Assembly (NCBI RefSeq): GCF_016920785.2
Contig: NW_024609835.1
Coordinates: forward strand, 177,999,109-178,063,108
Reading direction: 5' to 3'
DNA length: 64,000 nt
Source of the DNA: Ixodes scapularis
Lineage: Eukaryota > Arthropoda > Arachnida > Ixodida > Ixodidae
Positions 43,441 through 55,335 of this stretch are shown here, in pieces (the stretch's first letter is position 1; every line of letters begins with the position of its first letter). The notes under the pieces were generated by a model. That model saw only the letters and a list, made by a program, of their open reading frames with translations, was not told the DNA's origin and ran no database searches. The position numbers were made by a program, and so were the translations under genes.

Positions 43441-46400
43441 AAAAAACAACCGGCCGCCTTTGTTAGTAACAAGAAAACAACAAAATTGTCGCCGACACGA
43501 CCTGCAACGAAATTGCTAAGGAGACAAACGATAGTGAATAACTTTAAACGGCAAACACACTCGTCTCAAATCTCTGCGGTGACGATTTTCGGCAGCTATA
43601 AATTTTAAACTCCAAACTGAAAAACTGCATAAAAACAAAAAAACAAACAGCGCACCGCATAAAAGGTATTTGTTAGACCAGTATATACTGCAGGGCATGC
43701 ACACTAACGCTTTGAACTCGCCTTAAATGGTTCGCCAAACTTGTCTTCTTAGCGTATCGCGCTGTGATTTCCTACAAAAGTGCAGTTAGGGGCTGGAAGT
43801 TTGCAGAAAAATAGCAATAAAAAAGCTTTTCTCGCTAAACAAAACAAAAAAGTGTTACGCAATTTCCGACGGCATCCGCAAACGGTGCAATAACAATGCT
43901 CGATAACTTGTAAGTGCTGCCGACAGATGCCGCAATGTGAAGTACGAGATGATAGAGAGCCTGTAGTAAAGACAGTGTTCAATAGACCGATGCCACCAAG
44001 CGAACTGCGAAGGCGCGCGCATTCCGGAAGTGGTGCGGCCGCCATGCTATAGTCATCCCTTTCCGGCTTCCCGGCTACATAGAGCTGTACGTATACCATC
44101 GTAGATTATCGTTTGAGACGCCCCGGTATCAGCTTGATTCTCCTGCATGTATGCACTTCATAACGTGTGTTGTTTGTAATGCCTTAGTTTGTGAGCATCC
44201 GCAGAAAAGCAGTTTCAGTCGTCTTATCGCTTGAGAATCGCTTTGTCGTCTGCTTCGTCGTGTTCGTGAACGCGTGAGCCCACTGCCGTTCACGCGGTGG
44301 TCGCACTGCGGCCGCGGGAAAAAAACGACACCACTACTCGAGCATTCCGGCTGGTTGGACGTCTCAATTACCTTGGAAACAATGGCGCAATGGCAAAGAA
44401 AAAGAAAATTCGAGGGACCATCGGCTCGGTGTCGCGCCGCAGAGCAGCATCAAATGTGTTGGTGAAAAACTGTGCTTGATAGTGCTTAGGCTTGGGCCTA
44501 AGTTTTAATCGAAAAAGAAGTATAGAGGAGCTAAATAGACTTTCTCGGTGAGCAATAGTTTTCTAAAAGTTGTTTCATTTTGGTTGACAGCCTATGCAAC
44601 AAGGTACAGATTAACTGCAGGAGACGCCTGCACAGAAATAAGAAGTGATCTACAGAAAGGCCATGCCTGACGCGCCGTAACAATACGCATCTGTCAAAAA
44701 GAAGCAACCATGCCAGATACCTGAAAGCTTAAGGTGGGGATGATTTTTCGTGCACAGTTTCTGTTCAGTTTTATTTTGCTTGCGCAAGCTCCAAACATTA
44801 GCAGTCGCCCGATGAGGCAAAGCTTTTATTCTGCGATCTCGCATTGTTGTTAATGCAGAATGGATCAGTAACACCGGCCTAATAGGTGACCACAAAATTA
44901 ATGAGGTTCGTTTGTTACATTTTTGGCGGTAAGTGTTGCACTTCTAAATTGAATTATTGTGGTGTTTTCACGTTTATATATATAGAAAAAGTGAAGACTG
45001 CTTCCGAAAAAAGTTGTTTTATTTCAAGCGATGCATATCGGGAATCGCTGCTCTTTTTTAGTGATTGTCGTGATCTTTTGAAGCACAGCTGTGGTTGAAA
45101 CATGTCGTCGCAATAATAGTTATAACCACCAAAATACATCGAGCAAAAAGTGTATTAAAAATGTAAAAATGGCCTCCGCAAAAGCATTGCGGAGGTCTTA
45201 TTTGAGACATACCGATGGATAGACCGCTACGGAACGAATGCTCAGAGAGATTCCAGCGTACGGAACACTTTGGTCCGCTCTATGTCTCGTGCCCTGTAAT
45301 CTTACACATTTTAGCTGACGTGCAATAAAGCAAACCGCGAAACAAATCGCAAAAGGCTCATTTTCCAGCCGCTCTGTCCGGTTGTGTTAACCTTTCTTTG
45401 CCATGCTTCTTTCTTTCGGGAAGACATAATATCCGAGGCCTATTTGCCTGGTACTGTTATTATAGCTCCGTGGAATACAACAAGTGAAGCCACCGATTGA
45501 AAATTATGAGTAAACACCGGGCTAAAAGACTCGTGCTAACCCGAAAATTTCCAAACGCCGGGCGTAGAATGCGCTTTGACGCGGCCGGAAAACTGAGGAG
45601 AACTACAGGTACCAGAATGCACCGCGGCAGCGGTGGCGTCGCGCAACTCCTGGTGAGATCGGTCTATTGCTCTCGATCGAGGTAATGTGTTTTACGGGCC
45701 GCGTTTTCAATACAAGCTGCCGGGATGTAACGAACGCTTCGATCGTCTGCGGGCCCATCTGTCTTTCCGCCTGTTTTCCTCCTTATCAACACGCAACAAG
45801 GCAGCGCATGCGCACTTGCGACCAATCGGCGCGGAAGGCGTCCACCATTACATTGCAAACGCTCCCCATGGCTTCAGATGGACCCTTTCTACAATCTAGA
45901 CTCTCTACGAGGGGATACGGCGCCTCGTTCGATCATCTCCGTCCCAGAGATCTGAGGGATATGCGTACTTATCTACGAATTTAGTAAAATAAATATTACA
46001 GAGATGCGCGCCGCAGTGAGGAAGCGTACGTAATATCCCGAGAGATGCCCCACACCCGAAAGATAACCCGCCCCTATCTTTGGCACGGAATGCCATTTTT
46101 TTTTTTGAAACACCGATAGCTTGCTTTTAGTAGTTGAGGACCCTGGCCAATGGAGACTCGGGCAGAAAGGATGTTACATTGCCACGACGGGAGCTAAGCG
46201 AACACTGCTGACTGGAAATCTTTGGTTCATCGCGCCCCCTCTCTGCAGTCAAAAGTTTCGCAGGTTACAGAATCTCGAACTAGCATTTTCTAACTTTTCT
46301 TTTTATTGCACACCGAAAGTTAGCCTAGTCCTTATTTTCACCCAATTTGCTTACGATTTTAGGTGGGCCATCTCTCGGGATGCTACGGTAGTCAAAAGTT

Positions 46401-48230
46401 TTCGAAGATCGTCTGCTAAGCTCGGCGCCGGGGCGTCCTCAACGCTTCCGACATCTGTCAGCACCATTGCGGAGACGACACGCACCGCCTGCGAATCTCA
46501 CCTTTTATTGCCCAAAACAAGATTTTTTTTTTTAAGTTATTTTGTTGTTTTTTTTTACTCCCGGCTTCCACCGCTAAGCCGCACCAGTAGAAAATCGCAG
46601 CGCAATACGTTGAGAAACTAATATGTGCGGACAGTCTAAAGTGGTTTCCAATAAAGGTGTACCGAACCTGCCGAGGATCGAGTTCGAATAGGTTCGACTT
46701 TTTCAAAACTTGTAACATAAAGCTCGTTAAAGGTTAGTCAAAAGTTCAATTTTTGTTCGCATGCGCAAAAATTTTAAAACGAGCTGACGCCACTTGACGG
46801 AGGAAAAGTGTAGCATTCGTTGACATTAATGAAATAATTAAAGTATTAAAAATACGCATATTTATTTTTATACTGTCAAACAATTGGTAATCATTTCGCA
46901 ATATAAAATCAAGTACTCTATAGCTTACTCGTTTCCAAATAGTTCGAAATGTGTGTGTGCAGAAGTCTGGCAACACCGTTCAATAATCGCACGTGTCGAA
47001 CCTTTCTAAAAGTACGATGGTTCGCCGAACCAGTCGAGCTTCAGATTGGACAATAGCTCTCGACACCCCCAATTTTGAACCTTAGTCTACAGCCTGTCCC
47101 AAAAAACAATTAACACATCAAAATGGCTTATAAAATTCAGGCACTTGGCGTATCAAACTGTAACTTTTTTCAAAACGTATTTTACTGGTCCAAGTAACAT
47201 ACTAAAATTACAATTCTCTACGGTCAAGAGAATTAAAATGATCACACGAAAACTGAATTTTTTTCGAACGAAGATAATGTTTTCCTAGCTTATCCAGAGA
47301 TGGCCCTACCAATACCGGCAATTCGCGCAGTGGGCGCAGGATGTCGGACCTCGCATAGAACTCTCCTTCAGGTGCGCATTTGAGTTCGTGTTTCCGATAT
47401 TCGCGAAAAAGCAAGCTTAGGATTCAATTCTCAGCTCGCGTTGTCAGCATGGGGAGCGTCACACAATGCACCTTTACATGTATTTTTAATTTGATTTCAA
47501 AATAGTTAACAGCCCACTGAGTCTTTGCAAAGTTTCTGTTTGCCAAGGGTAACTTCTACAAGTTTTTCCTGCTTTTATTCTTCCAAAAGAAAAAAAAAAT
47601 ACCAAGCCTCACTTTTATATTAAATGACAGAATTGGATATGCAAAGCTCAATTTTTCTATATATTTAAGGAGGGTTAGGAATCGGGTCCACACGGTAGTT
47701 ATATCATTTTTTATACTTCGCATCATAATTTCACATGATTTTCTGCTAGTGATTCGTTCACGCGAAGCGCTACCCCGGCGTTGGATGTTGAAGAGTAGGA
47801 TGGCATTTAATGTTCTGTAACAAGTTTTGAAAAAAGAAAAGAAAAAATACTTCCTATATAACTAAATAGAAACCTTAAGTGTTTGGCGGCAGGCGCTTAA
47901 AAAAGACCTTTCTACCTTTTGATAATAATCTTAATCCCATCCTTAACTTTTGGATTTGAGACAAAGATACGTAACGCCTTGTTAATACAGACCCCTTTAG
48001 CGTGGATACCCTGCTATATCAACAACATTTTCGAGGTCTAAGTGGGTAAATATATACATTTCTTGTTGTTATAATGGACAACTCAGATTATGGATGCTTT
48101 CTTAGGGGAACGAAGGTGTTGATATTAACGCGACAGTACTCCAAATAACTCTCGGCTGCATGCCATGCGAAAAGCCACGTTAGTATTCGAAAGTTAGGCG
48201 ACAAAGAAGGCTTTCAGGTGGCAGACGTAC
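43441..48230. other. Unassigned sequence with one promoter-like module
   Basis: No gene recognised. Short coding-like frames at 43749-44099 (minus), 44274-44479 (plus) and 46121-46621 (plus) lack known domains. A small hairpin (CCTCCGCAA 45173-45181 with TTGCGGAGG 45187-45195) is present. Any terminal exon of the tau gene downstream of 48231 would have to lie here or beyond, but I cannot point to it. Confidence 0.35.
44024..44045 (+). promoter_or_regulatory. ETS/YY1-type promoter module
   Basis: CCGGAAGTG (44024-44032) followed closely by GCGGCCGCCAT (44035-44045), an ETS core next to a YY1-like word. A small plus-strand frame rich in Lys/Arg follows at 44297-44479. Possible TATA-less promoter, inference only. 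Confidence 0.3.
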
Positions 48231-48425
48231 TTGCGATTCCGAGCCTCTGGTGCTTCCAGTGTCCGAGGCTGGTAAGGAGCCAATCTTCGAAGCCGCTCTT
48301 TCCTTGAACTCGAGCTTCTCCGACAAGATCTTTACATCTCCGCCACCCGCCTTGTGTTTGACATTGTCCATGGACCCTACCCTCGGGGTCGCCTTGTCCT
48401 TGAAGTCTAGCTTCTGGGTCTCCAC
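48231..48425 (-). CDS. tau: Tau/MAP-family protein, downstream repeat exon
   Basis: Encodes microtubule-binding repeats of a tau/MAP2/MAP4-type protein that binds and stabilises microtubules in the cytoplasm. The 195-bp exon starts after CTCAG at 48426 and is in phase 0. It reads VETQKLDFKDKATPRVGSMD then NVKHKAGGGDVK (a full repeat), and ILSEKLEFKERAASKIGSL (start of the next), then PASDTGSTRGSESQ. The hallmark VGSxDNxxHxxGGG and K(L/V)xF spacing is clear. A donor-like GTACGT follows at 48230; without splicing the frame would add 17 residues to a stop at 48180. The first codon is GTG (Val), not a start. It continues the 52199-52378 exon in phase. Whether one more exon lies downstream is open. 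Confidence 0.9.
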
Positions 48426-48876
48426 CTGAGCACGATGACAAGAAAGCAGAGTAAGTCACGAAGTTATATTATCGAAGATCTGCTTCAAATATCATGCTCC
48501 GTGTTAGATGCTCTCTATATATCTTGATATAAAGGTCTAAATGGCTGAATATTTACCAAGCGACAAATGTTACAGCCAATGCGGGAGCTGGACCAGGGCT
48601 AACACTTTGATTTCAACGGTATCAGGTCTGCGCTAATCTTGCCATTTTCGAACGATCCGACTGTAACCTGTGATGTTGGCTTTGAATCATCATCTCTACT
48701 TAACGTGAACTATTCTCTGCTGCAAATAAAAGAAAGCAGGAGGAGCTCTGTTTTCTATCAACAATCCTCGCTCAGAACTCAGTGTGCCGGGGAGCATTAA
48801 TTAAACGTCCACATTTATCAAAAAAGGTTTTTGCATAAATAGTGTGATTCTAGACGGCAGAAACTTTATAGCCTTA

Positions 48877-49395
48877 ATGGGGCACTGAAGTCGATTCTGA
48901 GATCGTACTTTTGTGGGGACAAAATCTAGACGCTCTAAGCATCTCAACAAACCCAAAATCACAACCGTGCGTAGCTTATTTCCTTGTTAAAAGCGTGTTC
49001 AAAGATTGCGACACGCCCTTCTTGGGAAGAATTTTCTTCCGAGTGAAGTGGTCGACAAAGGGCGCTTGTCGGTGAGTTTCAAGCGATGACTTCGCCCGCG
49101 GAGAAAAAGGGTAGTCTTATCTGAATGTTTGATAGGTACTATCAAACATGGAGTTTGATAGGTGCTATAAGTCCCTTCGAAACAAGTTATAATAAAATCA
49201 TTCGGAATCTGCGCGTATTGTAGGGCTTTCATTGGTCCGCACAGTGTAGTCCGCGAGAAAAAAAGAGTCCGTATGTTTTTCTTTTGCCCTGAGATGACTG
49301 GGCGGTTTTGTGATATAGGACTTCGTAAATGCACTTTTTAAGCAATATAAGATCAAAAACGACCCTTTTCAAAAATGACTTTAGTGCCCCCATAA
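48877..49395. mobile_element. MITE in the tau intron
   Basis: About 519 bp with imperfect inverted ends: left TTAATGGGGCACTGAAGTCG, right (inverse) TTTATGGGGGCACTAAAGTC. Pairing covers about 25 bp. Interior has no domain. Similar AATGGGGCACTGAA-type ends are common in non-autonomous DNA elements, but the superfamily cannot be set from this copy. Confidence 0.6.
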
Positions 49396-49892
49396 ACTTA
49401 TATATTTTGTAAATGATTTTTTTTTAAAGTACGCGATTTTCTTTTATGCTTTTGCGTTTCTCTAGAGGTATTATCCTTATTTTTAACTTTCGTTTGATCA
49501 AGTGTGTATGTTCTGTTATAATTTGAATTCTTGCTCCGCTTGCTACTAAACATTGCAGGTACCCTAGGGCTTGTCAAGCTGTGCATTGCAGTTTTTTTCC
49601 CTGAGGCCTCATCATAATAATAATAATCAATCAATCAATCAATGTTTATTAAAGTGTCCAGGAACAACCAATCGGTCTTAGTGCTGGCACACTAAAAAAA
49701 TTAGCAAAAACACACACATACAAACACGCATACACACGAGTGCAGGAGGAGAACGTAGTTCTCCAGTCTGAGAATAAAAATATTAACAAGTATGAAAGAC
49801 ACTCAGATCAACATGGGAAATCAAAAGCACAAAACAAAGACATCACCAGGTGTGAGAGCAAAAAGCAAATACTACATCAACACTTCAACTGA

Positions 49893-50607
49893 TCAGCCCT
49901 TTTCCTGCAAGAGGAAAATTTGAACAGCATTTCCGAACTTGCTCCCGCATGAGTTAAAAATATCAATTGTGTCAGAGTAGCGATTACACTCCGCCGATCT
50001 TTGGATCGGGTTTAAGTAGCTAAAATGTCGAGCTATATAAAAAAATGATTGGAGCCGTGTAGGCACACGTGGAACTCTGAGGCTCACCTCGGACAGAAGG
50101 CTGGGAGAGTTAATCGAGCCGTGCAGGGTCTTAAACAAAAACAACAAATCTGCCTTCACCCGACGCTGCTGCAGGCTCAACAAGTTGACAAGTTGTGAGT
50201 TACACACACCGTTCAGACAAGGATCACCTTTCTCAAGGTAACGATATTTAAAGAGAAATAAATTTGTTTTGAACTCGCTCGACAGATAAACTGTTAGTTT
50301 CAGAAATGCCGTTCCAAACAACCGAGGCGTACTCTAGCTGGGATCTGAATAAGGAACAATACAGCGTAAAGAAAGCGGACGGTCTTTTGAACTCCTTCGT
50401 TATGCGAGACACGGCACCTAACATGCGCAAGGCCGATTGAACAACTTTGATAACGTGAGTGTCAAACCTAAGGGTTGAATCAAAGACAACTCCAAGGTCC
50501 CTCAGTTCACTTACACGTGACAGCAGTTTGCCATGATAACTATATGCAAATAATATATCATGGGTCTTCCGAGAATATGTCATTATTTTTGTTTTAGAAT
50601 GATTCAA
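49893..50607 (-). pseudogene. LINE F ORF2 C-terminal region
   Basis: Two overlapping frames (50607-50248 and 50321-49893). The first has LGVVFDSTLRFDTHV and QLEYASVVWNGIS; the second has LLSLQQRRVKADLLFLFKTL and the terminal RSAECNRYSDTIDIFNS. The frame changes near 50290. R1/Jockey-like by the RRxxxDLxFLxK word. Confidence 0.75.
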
Positions 50608-50759
50608 ACGGAGGTCATTGTCTAAACACCAACGACCGAAGGAATATGCGTCATTCTGAAGCGCGATGCAATCCTCTAAGGTCGATATTTTTTTGTAAAG
50701 TTTTATTTCATCAGCGTACTGCAGAAATGAAGAATTTAATATAACTTGAGAGACATCAT

Positions 50760-51017
50760 TTACAAAAATATTAAAAGGAGGGGGCCCAAGACAGACCCCT
50801 GAGGCACTCCAGAGCTTGCCTTGTACAAGGATGAGGTAGCATTGTTGATGCGGACGTAGGCTTGCCTATCAAACAAATAGCTTTTTAACAAGTTGTATAC
50901 CGAACCACATACTCCGTACGAAGAAAGCTTGCATAAGAGGATGTTGTGGTTGACTACGTCGAATGCCTTACTCAGGTCGAAATAAAAAACGTCAAGCTGA
51001 CCTCTATTACAAACTAC
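50760..51017 (-). pseudogene. LINE F reverse transcriptase, motifs A and B
   Basis: Reads QLDVFYFDLSKAFDVVNHNI, LLKSYLFDRQAYVRIN and SGVPQGSVLGPLL. Truncated upstream by the AAT repeat at 51021-51066 that marks the 5' end of the insertion, and broken downstream before YADD. Confidence 0.8.
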
Positions 51018-51021
51018 TTCA

Positions 51022-51270
51022 GAGGAAATAATAATAATAATGATAATAATAATAATAATAATAATTTTATTGGCGATGGGGAGAAGTTTAAAGAAGTTCA
51101 ATTAGCCGGACTGGACAAAGCCTGCATGGGCTTATGGGCCCAGACCCAGTATGCTAAGTTGTCTATTAAAATGTTTAGATTATCATTTGCTTGCAATACA
51201 TTATTGCTTCCACACACGTATCTGCACACACATATACAAAAACAAATATCATTCTTGTTGCACCGCTAAA
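51022..51270 (-). mobile_element. Retroelement 3' tail, second, in the tau intron
   Basis: On the minus strand the sequence ends AATAAAATTATTATTATT at 51066-51030, a polyadenylation signal with a simple repeat tail typical of I/RTE-like LINE or SINE 3' ends. The body (TGGGCCCATAAGCCCATGC) is non-coding. LINE F abuts its tail. Family uncertain. Confidence 0.45.
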
Positions 51271-52198
51271 CCACAGTGAAGCAGTGCCAGGTCGTTGCCT
51301 CGGGAGTGATTGCAGTTTGAAGACAGGCCGGGAGACGCCCACACAGACACATACACACACACACGCACAGGCAAAAATGGGCTGAAGTAGACCGGAAGAA
51401 ATGTCGTAGAGTATATAACTCTACTTGAGCGGGAGCAATCACATTTCCGTAAAATGATATGCAAAAAAAATAGTGATTACAATGAGAAGTATACTAAATT
51501 ATGCAATGTTGAAATTAGTTAACATTTTATATAATAATTTTATTTATTTTATTTTATTATAATAATAATAATATAATAATAATAATAATAATTATGATTA
51601 TTATATTTATTAGTATTATTATTAGTCAGAGCTTTCTGGGCGCTAGTATTGAAAACAGGGTGCCTTTTCGTGACGTCAGAACAATGGTGCTTCGGAATAA
51701 TGATGTAGAGAGTATTTCTCCCTTGAAATTTAGGGGCGGAGCATATCCTGCAATACTCATGTTGAATCAGACTATACTCTATGAATGTGTTTGTTTATCA
51801 GCATAAGTTAAGGGAAGGGTAAAGTAAACACATTATCACAAGATATAACATCTAGTCGGAAACATCAGCGTGTCTCCTGAAAGTCTTCTAAAAGGTCAAT
51901 TTTTCTTGAGATTCTCAGTATAAAAACACGTAAAAGTAATTTTATACACACAGGTCTCTTTGTAAAACTGAATCATTGAAAAGTAAACACTCGCTACGAC
52001 ACACTCAGCCCCCGCGCCCTAATTGCATTTACACAGACCGCAAGTTAACTTCGTGTTTGTGGTAGTGCCGTAGTTTCCAACATTTTGGTGTATATCAATG
52101 TCAAGGCGGATAGAAAAGAAACCTGCCTGAGGCAGTCTTCCTAACACGACCAGTTATCCGGCTTGAATTGCGCAATATCTTCACAAAGGTTTGCTTAC
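51271..52198. other. Intronic, simple repeats and unassigned
   Basis: An AAT/TAA-rich tract at about 51540-51612; otherwise nothing recognised in this part of the tau intron. Confidence 0.5.
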
Positions 52199-52378
52199 TT
52201 TGACTGCGCCGCCCGTCGGCTTATGATCCACGTTGTCCAATGATCCTACTTTGGACTGTGCCTTGAAGTCAACCTTCTGGGAGAGAATCTTCTTGTCCCC
52301 TCCCCCAGGCCTGTGCGCCGCGTTGTCTAAAGATCCGACCTTTGGTGTTGCACGCCACTCCAGCTTCTTGCTTTGTAC
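52199..52378 (-). CDS. tau: Tau/MAP-family protein, upstream repeat exon
   Basis: A 180-bp, 60-codon, phase-0 exon with TTTCAG acceptor (ending 52379) and GTAAGC donor (52198). It encodes two complete 30-residue microtubule-binding repeats: VQSKKLEWRATPKVGSLDNA then AHRPGGGDKK, and ILSQKVDFKAQSKVGSLDNV then DHKPTGGAVK. The conserved KVGSLDN, H-x-P-G-G-G and KxxF/W elements match tau/MAP2/MAP4. In repeat 2 the usual PGGG is PTGG. Exactly in phase with the exon at 48231-48425, giving at least three and a half repeats. The N-terminal exons must lie further along the minus strand (higher coordinates), beyond the hAT region or the window. Confidence 0.92.
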
Positions 52379-52974
52379 CTGAAAGAATAATCAGAACGCC
52401 AGCTCTGCTTAAGTAATACGAACTCGACTAGCGATTTATTCGTTTCGGAGCTACTGAACACATGCACACTCTTTTCCATATTTTTTTCGTAACGAATGCA
52501 TTTTTACTGAGTCAGTAATTAACCAACATTGCAATGTGACATTAATGCACTTTATAAGCAAACATGTTTAGTTCAAAATAAGACAACTCACAAAACATCA
52601 ATGTTCCGGTAAAAAGCATGTAAACCAAGGAGCAGAAATAAAATATTCCAAGTTGAGAAGTGTCAACTTGCACGGCCATACCACAAAAAAGCACAAGAAC
52701 TGCAGTGCGACAGGCACTCGCGACCTCAAAAAAAAAAAAAAAGTATTCCACAAAACATAAACGCTATGAAGGTATGCAAGACATTCGTAATTACTAAGAA
52801 GCACGCTTAAGGCTGTGCAGGAAGTTTTATGAGTTTCGCTCATACATATAGATTAAATCAAATATTTAATATGCACTCATCAGCACAACTGTGTGTAAAG
52901 AAGAGAATAAACATATTACGTGCAATTAGCATTTATCAGAATAAAGATATTCGACAGCCACGGGAAAATTTCTC

Positions 52975-53110
52975 AGCCAAAATTTATCGGGGAATTTTTT
53001 CCGCTAGGTTTAGCGGGAACCTTTCTTCGCTAGGTTTAGCGGGGAACTTTGTCCGCTAAATTTAGCTGCAAAATTTCCCCGCTAAAGTTAGCGGAGAAAT
53101 TTTCCCATAA
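52975..53110. repeat. Palindromic TAGCGG repeat cluster
   Basis: Four to five imperfect units built from CCGCTAAATTTAGCGG-type palindromes joined by GGAATTTT or AAATTTTCCC. The words CCGCTAGGTTTAGCGGG, CGCTAGGTTTAGCGGGG, CCGCTAAATTTAGC and CCGCTAAAGTTAGCGG follow each other. A further isolated copy (GCCGCTAAATATAGCGGC) occurs at 53329-53346. Confidence 0.75.
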
Positions 53111-53224
53111 AGCTACGCGCGGTTAAGCCCGCTTGCATTATTTCCATAATGCAACGCGCGAGGTTACGCCGACGGCGACGCCGCTTAAGCCGGAAATAGA
53201 CGCCTAAGAGCTGCGCTCTAAAAT
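53100..53224 (-). mobile_element. Family X, partial copy 3
   Basis: On the minus strand it begins TTTAGAGCGCAGCTCTTAGG, then TTTCCGGCTTAAGCGGCG, GTCGCCGTCGGCGTAAC, CTCGCGCG and CATTATGG, matching the opening of copies 1 and 2 in order. The 3' half is missing and the neighbouring TAGCGG palindromes replace it. Confidence 0.65.
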
Positions 53225-53394
53225 TGACTTCACCTGACCTTACGTCATGGGGCGTCAGCTTACGCTATATCGCAACGTCACGTCACGTGAACACATCGCG
53301 CGATGTCAGGTCACTGGACGTCAATCTCGCCGCTAAATATAGCGGCAATTAATAAACAATACGCTCTTGTTCACTACCCGAAACGACCGCTTAA

Positions 53395-54726
53395 TCAGCA
53401 GGGGTGCACCATTAAAAAATTAAGCGGACCAAAATTACGTTTACTAAAAACTGCGGGCCGCACAGAGTACAATGTGTTGCACATTTTGGCTGCGGTCAGG
53501 CTTCCGATATCAGGTGTCATTGCATTCGTTTCAGTCTTTAGCACATCTCGCAATGTCATGTCCGTCATGCCAGATTGAATGCGGTTCTTGTTCAGAGTCA
53601 TCAGTGAGAGAGTTTGCTCACAAACGTACGTGCTCCCAAAAAGCTTGACGTCCATTTCAAGGCGTGGTACACCAGGTTTCTGTATTTGTTCTTGTCCAGG
53701 TTTTTGTAGAACCCAAGCAGGTGAGATTCCCGACGCATAGTCTTCAGCGCTGGTGAACACTGGAGGTCAATGAGCTCCAGTTGCGTCGTCGGATCGGAGT
53801 CCTTCAGGGACCCGGAAAAAGGATCGCGGAACAGGTCGCTGTTCGCTTTCTCTGCCTCAGGAGCCTTGAATTGTAGCTGGAACTCGAGGAGAAGGTTCTC
53901 AACGTGTGTTGCGTACGTCGCAGTCACCAACGTTTGGTTTTCACCGTTGGAAAAACGTTTTTGACAGGTTATAAAGTGTGGTAAATTTCCAGTTTGAAGC
54001 TGCGATGTGAAAAAGCGCAACTTTCTGTGGGACCCGAAGATTGTGTTCACCACGTCCGAAAGGATGTTGTCCTTTCCTTTGAGAGCTGTGTTGAGCGCAT
54101 TTAGGTGGCTTGAAATATCTGTGAGGAATACCAAATTAATATCTGTGATGAATACCAAATCACCTTCCAGCTGTAGTATTCGTTTCCCTTCGCCCTAGAA
54201 AGCGATGATGTCGTCCTTGAAAGCGATCAAATGGCTCCGAACATTTCCACGGCTCAGCCAGCAAACTTCATTGTGGTACGGGATGCCGATGTGCTTGTTT
54301 TCCATTTCTTTCAGTTACTCTTGAAACGTTCTATGCTTCAATCCCCGAGCACGCATAAAGTTGTTGACCAACGTCACGACTCTCATCACATGTTCGAACT
54401 TAATCACTTTAGCACAAACTCCTCCTGCTGCAGTACGCAGTGATATTTCTTCAGTTCCACGACCCTATACGCATGAAGTAAAGCAACGGCTCCATTTCAT
54501 TTTCCAATCATGACTCGGTGCCCCAGACACCTGCGAGTTTTTCCCGCGGTAGCTTGAGCGTCTCGCCGACGTATTTGACCTCCTTGCTTATCTCTTCTCC
54601 AGTAGTCCGTCCGTGCATTGAGCAAAGCACTGCCAGTCTTTGAGTTTCCTCAAAGTTTTCATTGACACCATGGATGAAAACCAGCAGTTGAGCTGCAAAA
54701 AGGTAGTGAACTGGGCCAGTTGGTTG
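53395..54726 (-). pseudogene. hAT transposase, central and C-terminal part
   Basis: From 54726 the broken frame reads FIHGVNENFEETQRL, MHGRTTGEEISKEV and KLPREKLAGV, then the open block 54158-53601 with DISSHLNALNTALKGKD, RKLRFFTSQLQTGNLPHF, SDLFRDPFSGSLKDSD and QLELIDLQCSPALK. A frameshift near 53640 moves to TYVCEQTLSLMTLNKNR and MTDMTLRDVLK, the hAT C-terminal dimerisation region. The order matches the Charlie-type hAT proteins related to GTF2IRD2/FAM200/ZMYM6 C-termini. Several stops lie in 54190-54560. A cut-and-paste transposase in life; dead here. Confidence 0.8.
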
Positions 54727-54730
54727 ACGT

Positions 54731-55335
54731 TATACATGATGGGGGAAACAGCTTAGAAAACACGGACTGCGGAGAAGAACAAACACGACAAGACAATGCT
54801 GCACCCGCAACTGAACAATCTTAATGAACGAAGCAAAGGCAGAAAAAAACATACACAGTATCTTAACGATTGCACACAACAAAGGACCACACTCGCCAAC
54901 CGTGAAGCGTATCAGTAATGTGCATTTGTAGCAGTTCACTACCTGATTCACTTTGTTTTCCTGCAGGAAGGATATCTATTTTGCTGACAGCCCCAAAGAA
55001 GGTCTACTAATACATGAATGCCCATAACACGAAATGTAAAAGGCACCTAAAATCTTTCTCGTCACCTATCTCGGTGTGTTCCTACAATGGTGATCCTGCC
55101 CAAGTCACTCCGAAATTTGTAATATCTGCAGTGAATCGGCAAAAGCTTTCAACCGTGGCTCCGAGTGAATACGAATGTTCTCGTAATCTATCATTCAAAC
55201 ACCTTCCTGTTTGTCCCACGTAGTACCTGTTACTTGACAAAGGGATATTTTACACCACACACAAAACACAGGTGATAAAAGGTTTTTTGTGCGCTTTGGT
55301 ACACATTGCATTCGAGCGACAATTCAGCCTTGAGC
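54731..55335 (-). repeat. Penelope-like element, left inverted terminal copy
   Basis: On the minus strand it reads NIPLSSNRYYVGQTGRCLND then RLREHSYS, the start of a GIY-YIG endonuclease, then ATVESFCRF and the 3' end CATCATGTATAA. It mirrors 56800-57337, but retains the YVGQTGR segment that the right copy has lost. Confidence 0.7.

Larger units (their letters stand above)
49630..51020 (-). mobile_element. LINE F, 5'-truncated, in the tau intron
   Basis: Minus-strand LINE 3' half. RT motif A (FYFDLSKAFDVVNH) and motif B (SGVPQGSVLGPLL) lie in 51017-50760, a post-YADD block (KTKIMTYSRK, SELRDLGVVFDSTLRF, RSQLEYASVVWN) in 50607-50248, and the C-terminus in 50321-49893 ending LLQEKG-stop. The 3' tail is (TTGA)n then (TTA)n near 49630. 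The YADD block between 50760 and 50607 is damaged. It lies in the same orientation as the host gene. Confidence 0.8.
48426..52198 (-). other. Intron of the tau-family gene, 3.77 kb
   Basis: Bounded by GTAAGC at the donor (52198) and CTCAG at the acceptor. It holds a MITE (48877-49395), a LINE fragment on the same strand as the gene (49630-51020), another retroelement tail (51022-51270) and AT-rich simple repeats near 51540-51612. The rest is unassigned. Confidence 0.8.

Noticed and set aside
45173..45195. Bacterial-type terminator
   Set aside because: A short GC hairpin without a T run in the right place, in eukaryotic context with no gene upstream.
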